NCBI GenBank assembly: GCA_030043285.1
Contig: JASHXZ010000666.1
Coordinates: 1 to 6,922 of the forward strand
Length of the DNA stretch: 6,922 nt
Direction: 5' to 3'
Source of the DNA: Xanthobacteraceae bacterium
Lineage (GTDB): Bacteria > Pseudomonadota > Alphaproteobacteria > Rhizobiales > Xanthobacteraceae
Shown here piece by piece: positions 1 to 6,152 of the stretch (positions within the stretch are counted from its first letter, which is position 1; every line of letters begins with the position of its first letter). The notes under the pieces are model-generated. The model ran no database searches. It saw only the letters and a list, made by a program, of their open reading frames with translations, and was not told where the DNA came from. A program made the position numbers and the translations under genes.

Positions 1-375
1 ATAGGCGAGGCCCCAGATGATCTCGCCGAGCGCCAAGGTGATCATGATGAAGCTGATGCCGCTCGCGCGCAGCGACAGCGCGGCGAAGCCGGCGGTGGTG
101 ATAAGCCCGGCGGCGAGCGCGCCGAGGATGGCGACGGCATGGCCGTGGCCGGCGGCGAGCAGATAGGCGGCGGCGTAGGAGGCGACGCCGGACAATCCGG
201 CATGGCCGAGCGAGACCAGGCCGCCATAGCCGACCAGAATGTTGAGGCCGAGCGCAAACACCGCATAGAGCAGGATCTGGCTCGCGATGTTGACGTAATA
301 TTGCTCGGTGATCGCGTAGGGCACCGCGATCAGCGCCAGCACGGCGACGGCAAGGAGCGCGTAGCGGATGGTCAC
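1..375 (-). CDS. livM: LivM-type ABC transporter permease, N-terminal part (runs off the left edge)
   Basis: This is the second membrane permease of a branched-chain amino acid/amide (HAAT) importer, which pairs with LivH in the inner membrane. The 125 visible residues, read from the minus strand, start MTIRYALLAVAVL and contain several hydrophobic segments. They include the family signature LNILVGYGGLVSLGHAG (about residues 44-60) and a later segment ending GISFIMITLALGEIIWGLAY. LivM proteins are usually about 300-400 residues, so well over half is missing to the left. The start is the GTG at 375-373, chosen because GGAGG lies nine bases upstream (389-385) and because it overlaps the livH stop in a GTGA tetranucleotide. 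This overlap suggests translational coupling with livH. Genes for the ATPases (LivG/LivF) probably follow outside the window. The family is clear; the ligand is unknown. Confidence 0.9.
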   Translation of the reverse strand, partial: MTIRYALLAVAVLALIAVPYAITEQYYVNIASQILLYAVFALGLNILVGYGGLVSLGHAGLSGVASYAAAYLLAAGHGHAVAILGALAAGLITTAGFAALSLRASGISFIMITLALGEIIWGLAY

Positions 376-1244
376 AGGACCTGGCCTCCGAACAGACCCT
401 GCGGGCGCAGCACCAGCACCAGGACCATCGGCAGGAACAGCACGAAATAGGCAAGCTCAGGCAACAGCGCCTGGCCGAAATTATAGATGAAGCCGACGAT
501 GATGCTGCCGACGAACGAGCCAAGGAGGCTCCCGGTGCCGCCGAGAATGACGACGACCAGAGCAAGCGGCAGCATGTCCTGGTCGAGCCCGGGATAGACC
601 GACAGGATCGGGCCGCCGATCATGCCGGCGAAGCCGGCGAGCCCGGCGCCGAGCGCGAACACGATGGTGAACAGCCGTGACACCCGAATGCCGACGACGC
701 GCGCCATCTGCGGATCGTCGACGCCGGCGCGGATCATGGCGCCGAGCCGGGTGCGCTCGAGCATCAGCCACAGCGCCACCGCGAACACCACCGCGATGCC
801 GATGACTGCCACGCGATAGAGCGGAAACACCGCGGGGCCGGCGCGCACGAATCCGCCCAACCCGGCCGGCGTCGCCACCGAGATCGGGTCACCGCCCCAG
901 CCCATCAGGCACAGGTCGGCGACCATGAAGGAGACGCCCAGCGTTACCAGCACCTGCGCCAGCGGCTGGCCGGCAAGACGGCGCAGCAACAGCCGCTCCA
1001 TCAGCGCGCCGAGGATCGCCACCTCGAGCGCGGCGAGCACCGCGGCGGCCCAAAAATCCAAAGTGAAGCCGAGCGCACCGGACAGGAACGAGGTGCCCAG
1101 ATAAGCGCCGACCATGAACATCGAACCGTGCGTCAGGTTGGGGATGCGCATCAGCCCGAAGATCAGCGAAAAGCCGGCCGAGAGCAGGAACAGGAGGCCG
1201 CCAAACGTGACGCTGTTAACCGTCAGCAGCAGCCAGAACGTCAT
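372..1244 (-). CDS. livH: LivH-type branched-chain amino acid/amide ABC transporter permease
   Basis: This is an inner-membrane permease subunit of a HAAT-family importer that forms the translocation channel with LivM. It has 290 residues, a normal length for LivH, and is dominated by hydrophobic segments. Family signatures are visible: GFSLIFGLMRIPNLTHGS near residues 24-41, then the cytoplasmic coupling loop RAGVDDPQMARVVGIRV in the second half followed by ALGAGLAGFAG. It ends in the typical LVLRPQGLFG. The start ATG (1244-1242) has GGAAGGG seven bases upstream (1258-1252). The stop overlaps the GTG of the LivM gene by four bases. The gene follows two tandem binding-protein genes on the same strand, from which it is separated by a spacer of 133 bases with palindromic repeats. 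The fold and role are certain. The name LivH describes the family and does not prove leucine transport, since relatives carry urea, amides or aromatic acids. Confidence 0.95.
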   Translation of the reverse strand: MTFWLLLTVNSVTFGGLLFLLSAGFSLIFGLMRIPNLTHGSMFMVGAYLGTSFLSGALGFTLDFWAAAVLAALEVAILGALMERLLLRRLAGQPLAQVLVTLGVSFMVADLCLMGWGGDPISVATPAGLGGFVRAGPAVFPLYRVAVIGIAVVFAVALWLMLERTRLGAMIRAGVDDPQMARVVGIRVSRLFTIVFALGAGLAGFAGMIGGPILSVYPGLDQDMLPLALVVVILGGTGSLLGSFVGSIIVGFIYNFGQALLPELAYFVLFLPMVLVLVLRPQGLFGGQVL

Positions 1245-1251
1245 TTGCGCG

Positions 1252-1258
1252 CCCTTCC
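1252..1258 (-). promoter_or_regulatory. Ribosome binding site of livH
   Basis: On the minus strand this reads GGAAGGG, seven bases before the livH ATG. It gives livH its own ribosome entry, needed because the preceding binding-protein gene ends more than 130 bases upstream. Confidence 0.6.
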
Positions 1259-1296
1259 GTTTGCCGGCTGCTATGCACGTTAGAACTTACTTCGTA

Positions 1297-1324
1297 GCCG
1301 CGATTGCGCAAAGCGCAATCCGGC
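1297..1324. repeat. Strong palindrome (REP-like) between binding-protein gene and livH
   Basis: GATTGCGC (1302-1309) and GCGCAATC (1313-1320) form a perfect 8-bp stem around AAA. GCCG (1297-1300) pairs with CGGC (1321-1324) to extend it, with one unpaired C at 1301. On the minus (transcribed) strand it is followed by GCTACGAA and not by a run of T, so it is not a standard intrinsic terminator. The CCGGATTGCGC...GGCTACGA pattern resembles widely dispersed bacterial palindromic repeats I recall from memory. Membership in such a family is inferred. Confidence 0.6.
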
Positions 1325-1340
1325 GCCGCCTTATTTTGTT

Positions 1341-1367
1341 TCCGGATTTCGCTTTGCTATGGCCGGA
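1341..1367. repeat. Second, degenerate palindromic unit upstream of livH
   Basis: TCCGG (1341-1345) and CCGGA (1363-1367) are inverted around 17 bases. On the minus strand the interior contains AGCAAAGCGAAATCCGG, which resembles the arm of the same kind of dispersed repeat as the neighbouring 1297-1324 palindrome. It begins about ten bases after the stop of the second binding-protein gene. The stem alone is weak, and the case rests on the pairing with its neighbour. Confidence 0.35.
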
Positions 1368-1377
1368 CCACGCCGGC

Positions 1378-2634
1378 TTAGCATTTCGTCATGGGCGGAT
1401 AGTCGCGCGAATAGACGGGGTGGGCGAGAAATTCCTTTTCCGGCCAAGTCCAGAACTGGCTGACGTTCTCGTAGGTCTTGATGGTCTTGTTCCAGAGTTT
1501 CAGTCCGTACTTGGCGCCTTCGCGGCCGGTGCGCCGGATATAAATGGTGCCGACCACGTTGTTGAGGTGGTCGAACTTGAGCGGCCCGCGCGGCGTATCG
1601 GTCAAGCTGACGTTTCTTAAGACCGCCATGAACTTTTCCTTGTCGCGCACATCGCCGCCGGCGGCATGGAGCGCGGCATCGAGCACCTGGCAATTGCCGT
1701 AAAGCAGCGCCGCATACTGGCCCGGAATGGCGTCGAAATTTTTCAGCATGCCGGAAACGAAGCGCTGGTTGCCGTCGCTCTCGAGATCGAGCGTGTAGGG
1801 CGGGGCGCTGACCAGCCCGAGCGCCTCGTCGCCGAAGCTCTTGAGCAGGAAATCGTCGCAGCCGGCCTCGCCGGCGAGCACCGGATATTTCATGCCGGCG
1901 CTGGCGTATTGCTTCATGAAACGCAGCGGATTGGAGCCGGCAAAACCCTGGACCACGCAGTCGCAATCGCCGATCTGCGCGACATACGGCGTATAGTCCG
2001 GCGTCACCAGCGGCGGCCACAGTTTGTTGACCACGCAGCCGCCGTCCTTCGCGAACGATGCCTGGAAGCCGCCCATCTGCTCGTGGCCGAAGGCAAAGTC
2101 CTCCGACACCGTGACCGCGCGCTTGTGCTTGAGCTCAATGGCCGCGTAATGGCCCAATGGCTGCGTCGCCTGCGACGATGTCGCCGAGGCGCGCAACAGA
2201 TACGGATTGGGCGTGCGTTGGGTGAGGTTGTCGGCCGCCGCGAGGCTCAGCGTCGGCATCTTCTGCTGGATGATGTATTCGCTGATAGCATAGAGCTCGA
2301 ATGCGGCCAGCGGCCCGACGATGGCATCGACCTTGTCGCGCTCCACCAGCTCCTGCGCCTTGGTCTTGGCGCCCGCCGGGTTGCCGCCGGTATCGGCCGT
2401 GAACAGATCGGTCTTGCGGCCGCCCAACGTGTAATTCTTCTCTTTCAGATAGGTGAGGACGCCCTGCTCCATCAGGATGCCGCCCTGCGCCAGCGGCCCG
2501 GTTTTGACCGTAAGGAGACCAAGCCGAAACGGCGCGGCTTGGGCGATCGCGGGCGCCGGAAAGCGCATCGCGACTGCGGCTGCGCCGGCCGCGGCGCCGG
2601 CGAACAATTTGCGGCGGCTTACTGTGCGGGACAT
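1378..2634 (-). CDS. Tat-exported HAAT-family ABC transporter substrate-binding protein (second of tandem pair)
   Basis: This is a periplasmic ligand-binding protein (type I fold, Peripla_BP_6-like) that delivers a small solute to the LivH/LivM permease. The 418-residue precursor begins MSRTVSRRKLFAG. SRRKLF (residues 6-11) is a twin-arginine motif, followed by an Ala-rich stretch and a cleavage region around PAPAIAQA (26-33). Mature features include LGLLTVKTGPLAQGG, the GPLAAFELYAI...PTLSLAAADN ligand-pocket region (about 107-135) and FAGSNPLRFMKQYASAG. I chose the ATG at 2634 because GGAGGA sits seven bases upstream (2647-2642) and the Tat motif then falls correctly. The ATG at 2664 is inside a palindrome and lacks a good ribosome site. 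It is about 81% identical, without gaps over 394 residues, to the preceding paralogue. Mature-region cysteines are at 200, 224, 226, 259, 315 and the C-terminal 418. The ligand is unknown. Confidence 0.93.
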   Translation of the reverse strand: MSRTVSRRKLFAGAAAGAAAVAMRFPAPAIAQAAPFRLGLLTVKTGPLAQGGILMEQGVLTYLKEKNYTLGGRKTDLFTADTGGNPAGAKTKAQELVERDKVDAIVGPLAAFELYAISEYIIQQKMPTLSLAAADNLTQRTPNPYLLRASATSSQATQPLGHYAAIELKHKRAVTVSEDFAFGHEQMGGFQASFAKDGGCVVNKLWPPLVTPDYTPYVAQIGDCDCVVQGFAGSNPLRFMKQYASAGMKYPVLAGEAGCDDFLLKSFGDEALGLVSAPPYTLDLESDGNQRFVSGMLKNFDAIPGQYAALLYGNCQVLDAALHAAGGDVRDKEKFMAVLRNVSLTDTPRGPLKFDHLNNVVGTIYIRRTGREGAKYGLKLWNKTIKTYENVSQFWTWPEKEFLAHPVYSRDYPPMTKC

Positions 2635-2641
2635 GGCTTCG

Positions 2642-2647
2642 TCCTCC
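2642..2647 (-). promoter_or_regulatory. Ribosome binding site fixing the start of the second binding protein
   Basis: On the minus strand GGAGGA lies seven bases before the ATG at 2634, within GAGGGGAGGAC. It supports this start over the in-frame ATG ten codons upstream at 2664. Confidence 0.75.
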
Positions 2648-2662
2648 CCTCTTCCGACTGTC

Positions 2663-2684
2663 ATGCTCCGCGAAGGCGGAGCAT
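2663..2684. repeat. Perfect palindrome, REP-like copy 1, between the two binding-protein genes
   Basis: ATGCTCCGC (2663-2671) and GCGGAGCAT (2676-2684) pair perfectly over 9 bp around GAAG. On the minus strand the flanks read CTACTGG-AT...AT-GACAGT. This resembles dispersed intergenic palindromes I recall from Bradyrhizobium-type genomes (CTGGAT...CGCCTTCGCG...ATGACA). No T-run follows on the transcribed strand, so terminator activity is not indicated. It lies 28 bases before the downstream ATG on the minus strand. Confidence 0.7.
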
Positions 2685-2732
2685 CCAGTAGTCACGGTAT
2701 TGGGTCAAAGCCGCCACTTCGGCGATTGCCGG

Positions 2733-2754
2733 ATCATCCGCATGAGCGGATGAT
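2733..2754. repeat. Perfect palindrome, REP-like copy 2, opposite orientation
   Basis: ATCATCCGC (2733-2741) and GCGGATGAT (2746-2754) pair perfectly over 9 bp around ATGA. On the plus strand it reads CCGG-AT...GATGACACT, the same layout as copy 1 reads on the minus strand (GGAT, TCCGC stem, four-base loop, GCGGA, ATGACA). The two copies therefore form an inverted doublet separated by 48 bases. It starts 15 bases after the stop codon of the upstream binding-protein gene. Confidence 0.65.
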
Positions 2755-2768
2755 GACACTGCACTCCA

Positions 2769-4040
2769 TCAGCATTTGCCGACCGGCGGATTGTCGCGCG
2801 AGTAGACCGGGCGCGCGAGGTACTCCTGCTCCGGCCAAGTCCAGAACTGGCTGACGTTGTCGTATGTCTTGATCGTCTTGTTCCAGAGCTTGAGCCCGTA
2901 TTTGGCGCCTTCCTTGCCGATGCGGCGCACATAGAACGTGCCGACCACATTGTTGAGATGGTCGAACTTGATCGGGCCGCGCGGCGTGTCGGTAAGGCTG
3001 ACCGACTTGAGCGCCGCCATGAATTTCGTCTTGTCGCTGGCGTCGCCGCCGGCCGCCTTCAGCCCGGCGTCGACCACCTGGCAATTGACGTAGAGGCCGG
3101 CGGCATAGAAGCCCGGGATGACGTTGTAGTTCTTCATGATGTCGTTGACGAAGCGCTGGTTCGCCTCGATCGGGTTGTCGAGCGTGTAGGGGCAGCAGCT
3201 GACCAGGCCGATCGCCTCGTCGCCGAAGCTCTTGAGCAGCGCGTCGTCGCCGCCGGTTTCGCCGGTGACCACCGGATATTTCAGGCCGGCGCTGGCGTAT
3301 TGCTTCATGAAGCGCAGCGGATTGGAGCCGGCGAAACCCTGACAGACGACGTCGCAATCGCTGATCTGCGCGATGTAGGGCGTGTAGTCGGGTGTTACGA
3401 TCGGCGGCCACAGTTTTTTGGTGACGCAGCCGCCGTCTTTCTGGAACGCCGCCTGGAAGCCGCCCATCTGTTCGTAGCCGAAGGCGAAATCCTCGACGAT
3501 GCAGAACGCCCTTTTGAGCTTCAGCTCGGTCGCCGCGTAATGGCCCATCGGATGCATGGCCTGCGACGAGGTCGCCGAGGCGCGCAACAAAAATGGATTG
3601 GGTGTGCGCTGGGTCAGATTATCGGCCGCCGCAAGGCTGAGCGTCGGCATCTTCTGCTGCTGCACATATTCGTTGATGGCGTACAGCTCGAACGCCGCGA
3701 GCGGGCCGAGGATGACGTCGACCTTGTCGCGCTCGACCAGTTCCTGCGCCTTGGTCTTGGCGCCGGCCGGATTGCCGCCGGTGTCGGCGGAGACGAAGTC
3801 GACCTTGCGGCCGCCGAGCGTGTAGTTCTTCTCCTTCAGATAGGTGAGGACGCCTTGCTCCATCTGGATGCCGCCCTGGGCGAGCGGTCCGGTCTTGACG
3901 GTGAGGAGCCCGAGCTTGAAAGGCGCGGCCTGCGCGATCGCCGGCGCCGGGAAGCGCGCCAATGCGGCGGCCGCGCCGGCTGCGGTGCCGGCCAGCACCG
4001 TGCGGCGGCTGAATTTGCGAGACGTTACTCTGCGAGACAT
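2769..4040 (-). CDS. Tat-exported HAAT-family ABC transporter substrate-binding protein (first of tandem pair)
   Basis: This is a periplasmic ligand-binding protein of the same Peripla_BP_6-like family as its downstream neighbour, presumably feeding the same LivH/LivM permease. The precursor has 423 residues and begins MSRRVTSRKFSRRTVLAG. SRRTVL (residues 11-16) is a twin-arginine motif, and the cleavage region is around PAPAIAQA (31-38). The start ATG at 4040 has AGAGGGA about ten bases upstream (4057-4051). A longer reading from 4139 would place about 33 charged residues before the Tat motif, which is implausible. From residue 30 it aligns without gaps to the paralogue, with about 76 differences in 394 positions by hand count. 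Differences cluster in the central ligand-facing parts (for example residues 283-300), suggesting divergent specificity. Mature cysteines are at 180, 205, 229, 233, 282, 283, 320 and C-terminal 423. The gene lies 166 bases downstream of the hydrolase gene. Confidence 0.93.
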   Translation of the reverse strand: MSRRVTSRKFSRRTVLAGTAAGAAAALARFPAPAIAQAAPFKLGLLTVKTGPLAQGGIQMEQGVLTYLKEKNYTLGGRKVDFVSADTGGNPAGAKTKAQELVERDKVDVILGPLAAFELYAINEYVQQQKMPTLSLAAADNLTQRTPNPFLLRASATSSQAMHPMGHYAATELKLKRAFCIVEDFAFGYEQMGGFQAAFQKDGGCVTKKLWPPIVTPDYTPYIAQISDCDVVCQGFAGSNPLRFMKQYASAGLKYPVVTGETGGDDALLKSFGDEAIGLVSCCPYTLDNPIEANQRFVNDIMKNYNVIPGFYAAGLYVNCQVVDAGLKAAGGDASDKTKFMAALKSVSLTDTPRGPIKFDHLNNVVGTFYVRRIGKEGAKYGLKLWNKTIKTYDNVSQFWTWPEQEYLARPVYSRDNPPVGKC

Positions 4041-4050
4041 CGCTCTTTGC

Positions 4051-4057
4051 TCCCTCT
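4051..4057 (-). promoter_or_regulatory. Ribosome binding site of the first binding protein
   Basis: On the minus strand AGAGGGA precedes the ATG at 4040 by ten bases. Together with the Tat motif it supports this start over the in-frame ATG at 4139. Confidence 0.5.
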
Positions 4058-4206
4058 GGCGCGCCTTTTTACCAAAAGCGCATAACTTATAGTTGCCGAT
4101 ACGTTCTTCACGCCGGCCCTGGCAGCCATCATCCAACAAGCCGCCAGCCGGGTAAAGTCCGCTATTGTCGCGGGGGTACGGGATTTTTGCTATTTTGTGA
4201 CGACGG

Positions 4207-6024
4207 TTACTTTCTGTTTTTCTCCGGCCTTGCCGGGATAACGGGCAGCAGCAGATAGGGCTGCGTGGCGCCGCCGAAATGCAGGCTGGTGATGCCGCCG
4301 AAAACGTTCGGCGGCCGGTCGCGCGGATCGTCGTGCAGGAACGGCCCGCATCCGGTCAGTTCGTTCTTGAAGTTCGACTGCCGCCCGCCGCTGCCGCCCG
4401 GGTAGACGTAATCCTTGCCGCGTATGGTCAGCGCGATGCGATAACCGGCCGGTACCACGATCGAGGTCGGCCAAATCTCGATGTCGAGCGCCACGACTTG
4501 GCCGGGCTTGAGCGGCTGCCTTCTGCGGTGGCTGTGATAGGGCCGGTATGGTTTCGACAGCTTCTTGTCGAGCTCGCGGTGCGAGGCGCGCAGCCAGCCC
4601 TGGCCGACCGGCGTGTGCGGGTCGATGGCGCCCTGAAACACCACTTCTTTCAGATCGGGCGAGAACACGCGCAGCACGACGAAGATGTCGGCGTCGCGGG
4701 TGCTCGATGCCACGTAAAGCTTGACGGCGCTCGGGCCGGTGATCTCGGTTTCACGCGCAAGCGGCGCGGTGAGGAACGTGACGCCGTCGCCCATGGCGTC
4801 GAAGCGGATCACGGTTTTGCCGCGGGCCGCCTTGTCCTGCAATAATCCACCGTCCTTGGGGTCGAGATAAAACCGCGTCCATTTGGTGCGCTTGAGCGGC
4901 CATTCGTTCTCGGCGCGCTCGACGAAGCGGTCAACGTGGCGAACCTGCAACTGCACCGGTGCTTGCTTGTCCCGGCCGTTTTGCTTGCCGTGCAGAAAAT
5001 AATCGAAAAAGCGCAGCTGCAAGGTCCGACCGTAGTCGGTGTAAAAATGCGTCCAGTGCTCGATGCCATGCGCCTCGAGCCATTTCTGCTTCGAGGCGGC
5101 GCGCACATAACCTTCGAAATTGCCGCGCGGGTGCAGCCCCTGGCCGCCCCAATTGGCGGTCGAGAGCAACGGCACCTTCACCTTCGACCAGACCGGCGAG
5201 CGGGCGCGGTGATAAGCGTCGTCGAGCGGATGGGCCAAAATCTCGCGGCCGAAGTCGGCGCGATTTTTGGCGAGCTCCGCATCTGAGAGGATGTCCGGGC
5301 CGCACACCAGTTCGCCATGCACGCGGCTTCGTTTGCCGCGCTCGCCGGCACCGTACTGCACGGTCTTGACCTGCATGTCGTACCAGTTGTCCCAGAACGT
5401 GGACAGGATGCCGCCGTGGTGGGTCATGTCGCGGTACCAGTCGGCGGCGCCTTCCCAGATGCACATGGCGGCAAGATGCGGCGGCTGCAGGCTCGCCACG
5501 TGCCATTGATTGATGCCGTAATAGGAGATGCCGTTGAGCCCGACTTTGCCGGTCGACCAGGGCTGCACGCCGGCCCATTCGATGCAGTTATAAAAGTCGC
5601 GGGTCTCGCGTGGCGAAAAATGATCGATCACGCCGGGCGAGCAGCCGGTGCCGCGGGAATCGACGCGCACGCAGGCGTAATAATGCGGCACCCATTTTTC
5701 CGGGTCGACCACTTCCCAGCTCTGATAAAGGTTGCTCGATCCTGCCGTGACGTCGGGATGTTTTTCCGCCATGCGCTGCCACGCGCTCGGATAGCCGTCC
5801 TGGAACGCAAGCCCCTTGGCGTACGGCCCGTAGCTCAAAATCACCGGATAGCGGCCGTCGGTCACGGGGCGAAACACGTCGGCGCGCAGCACCAGACCGT
5901 CGTCCATTTCGATCGGCACGTCCCAGTCGATGCGCATGCCGTCGCGGGTTTCGCTGCGCGGCTGATGGGTTTTGCGCGCGCCCGCGCTCGCGGCCATGCG
6001 GGCTTCGCCTTCCAACGATGACAT
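4207..6024 (-). CDS. CocE/NonD-family alpha/beta hydrolase with X-Pro dipeptidyl-peptidase-like C-terminal domain
   Basis: This is a putative serine hydrolase (esterase, amidase or acylase) of 605 residues, in the usual range for CocE-type enzymes. An alpha/beta-hydrolase domain spans about residues 32-345. It contains IDWDVPIEMDDGLVLRADVF, LSYGPYAKG with a possible oxyanion-hole Tyr, DSRGTGCSPG (122-131), and the nucleophile motif GISYYG with Ser167. A beta-rich PepX_C-like domain follows (about 400-590; ETEITGPSAVKLYVASS...DADIFVVL). His326 in EHWTHF is the likely catalytic His. The usual GWxD aspartate is replaced by NWGG (291-294), and there is no Asp from 270 to 329. No signal peptide is seen, so it probably acts in the cytoplasm on imported substrate. 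It is the first gene of the transporter cluster. The start at 6024 is uncertain: the ATG at 5997 has a better ribosome site (GGAAGG), and conserved sequence begins near residue 31. The substrate cannot be assigned. Confidence 0.9.
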   Translation of the reverse strand: MSSLEGEARMAASAGARKTHQPRSETRDGMRIDWDVPIEMDDGLVLRADVFRPVTDGRYPVILSYGPYAKGLAFQDGYPSAWQRMAEKHPDVTAGSSNLYQSWEVVDPEKWVPHYYACVRVDSRGTGCSPGVIDHFSPRETRDFYNCIEWAGVQPWSTGKVGLNGISYYGINQWHVASLQPPHLAAMCIWEGAADWYRDMTHHGGILSTFWDNWYDMQVKTVQYGAGERGKRSRVHGELVCGPDILSDAELAKNRADFGREILAHPLDDAYHRARSPVWSKVKVPLLSTANWGGQGLHPRGNFEGYVRAASKQKWLEAHGIEHWTHFYTDYGRTLQLRFFDYFLHGKQNGRDKQAPVQLQVRHVDRFVERAENEWPLKRTKWTRFYLDPKDGGLLQDKAARGKTVIRFDAMGDGVTFLTAPLARETEITGPSAVKLYVASSTRDADIFVVLRVFSPDLKEVVFQGAIDPHTPVGQGWLRASHRELDKKLSKPYRPYHSHRRRQPLKPGQVVALDIEIWPTSIVVPAGYRIALTIRGKDYVYPGGSGGRQSNFKNELTGCGPFLHDDPRDRPPNVFGGITSLHFGGATQPYLLLPVIPARPEKNRK

Positions 6025-6057
6025 GATTGTCGTCCCGTTGCAGTTCTTAACCAGCCC

Positions 6058-6086
6058 AGCTTACCGGTCGCTTGCGGTAAATCCAA
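6058..6086 (-). promoter_or_regulatory. Possible promoter of the hydrolase-transporter operon with inverted repeat in the spacer
   Basis: On the minus strand TTGGAT (6086-6081) and TAAGCT (6063-6058) are 17 bases apart and lie about 35 bases before the hydrolase ATG. The -10 match is poor (3 of 6). The inverted repeat TTACCG (6061-6066) / CGGTAA (6075-6080), with an 8-base centre, almost fills the spacer and could be an operator. This is a weak prediction from pattern only. Confidence 0.25.
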
Positions 6087-6105
6087 CCGGTTTATGGCAG
6101 GTGTA

Positions 6106-6147
6106 TGTAAGGCAATACTTGACACATGTATGGTACGGCCTTACAAA
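6106..6147 (+). promoter_or_regulatory. higBA promoter and candidate autoregulatory operator
   Basis: A perfect consensus -35 box TTGACA (6119-6124) is followed after 17 bases by TACAAA (6142-6147), a 4-of-6 match to the -10 box. A perfect 8-bp inverted repeat, TGTAAGGC (6106-6113) and GCCTTACA (6138-6145), with 24 bases between its arms, brackets the -35 box and overlaps the -10 box. TGTATG is also repeated directly (6102-6107 and 6127-6132). HigA antitoxins commonly repress their own promoter, so this is a plausible HigA/HigBA binding site. The box matches are seen in the sequence; the regulator assignment is inferred. Confidence 0.5.
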
Positions 6148-6152
6148 GCGGT

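Noticed and set aside
2635..2664. Upstream ATG at 2664 as the start of the second binding protein.
   Set aside because: It lies inside a perfect palindrome, has no good ribosome site, and would add ten residues before a well-placed Tat signal. The ATG at 2634 has GGAGGA.
2663..2754. The spacer hairpins as intrinsic terminators.
   Set aside because: Neither is followed by a T-run on the transcribed (minus) strand, and transcription must continue for the downstream transporter genes if this is an operon.
1666..4085. Long open frames on the plus strand (1666-2691 and 2958-4085) opposite the binding-protein genes.
   Set aside because: They are antisense to well-supported genes, show low-complexity Arg/Ala/Glu/Val-rich translations with no recognisable domain, and resemble each other only because the genes on the other strand are paralogous.
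4041..4206. A separate promoter for the binding-protein genes in the 166-base spacer (TATAAG at 4091-4086, TTGTTG at 4139-4134 on the minus strand).
   Set aside because: The two elements are not at compatible spacing: the TATAAG has no acceptable -35 box and the TTGTTG no -10 box. The spacer otherwise holds only a weak imperfect hairpin (4061-4081), so I see nothing firm in it.
6126..6152. ATG at 6126 as the start of higB.
   Set aside because: It overlaps the likely promoter and adds nine residues absent from the family pattern. The GTG at 6153 places His54, Lys57, Asp90, Tyr91 and His92 at their known positions.
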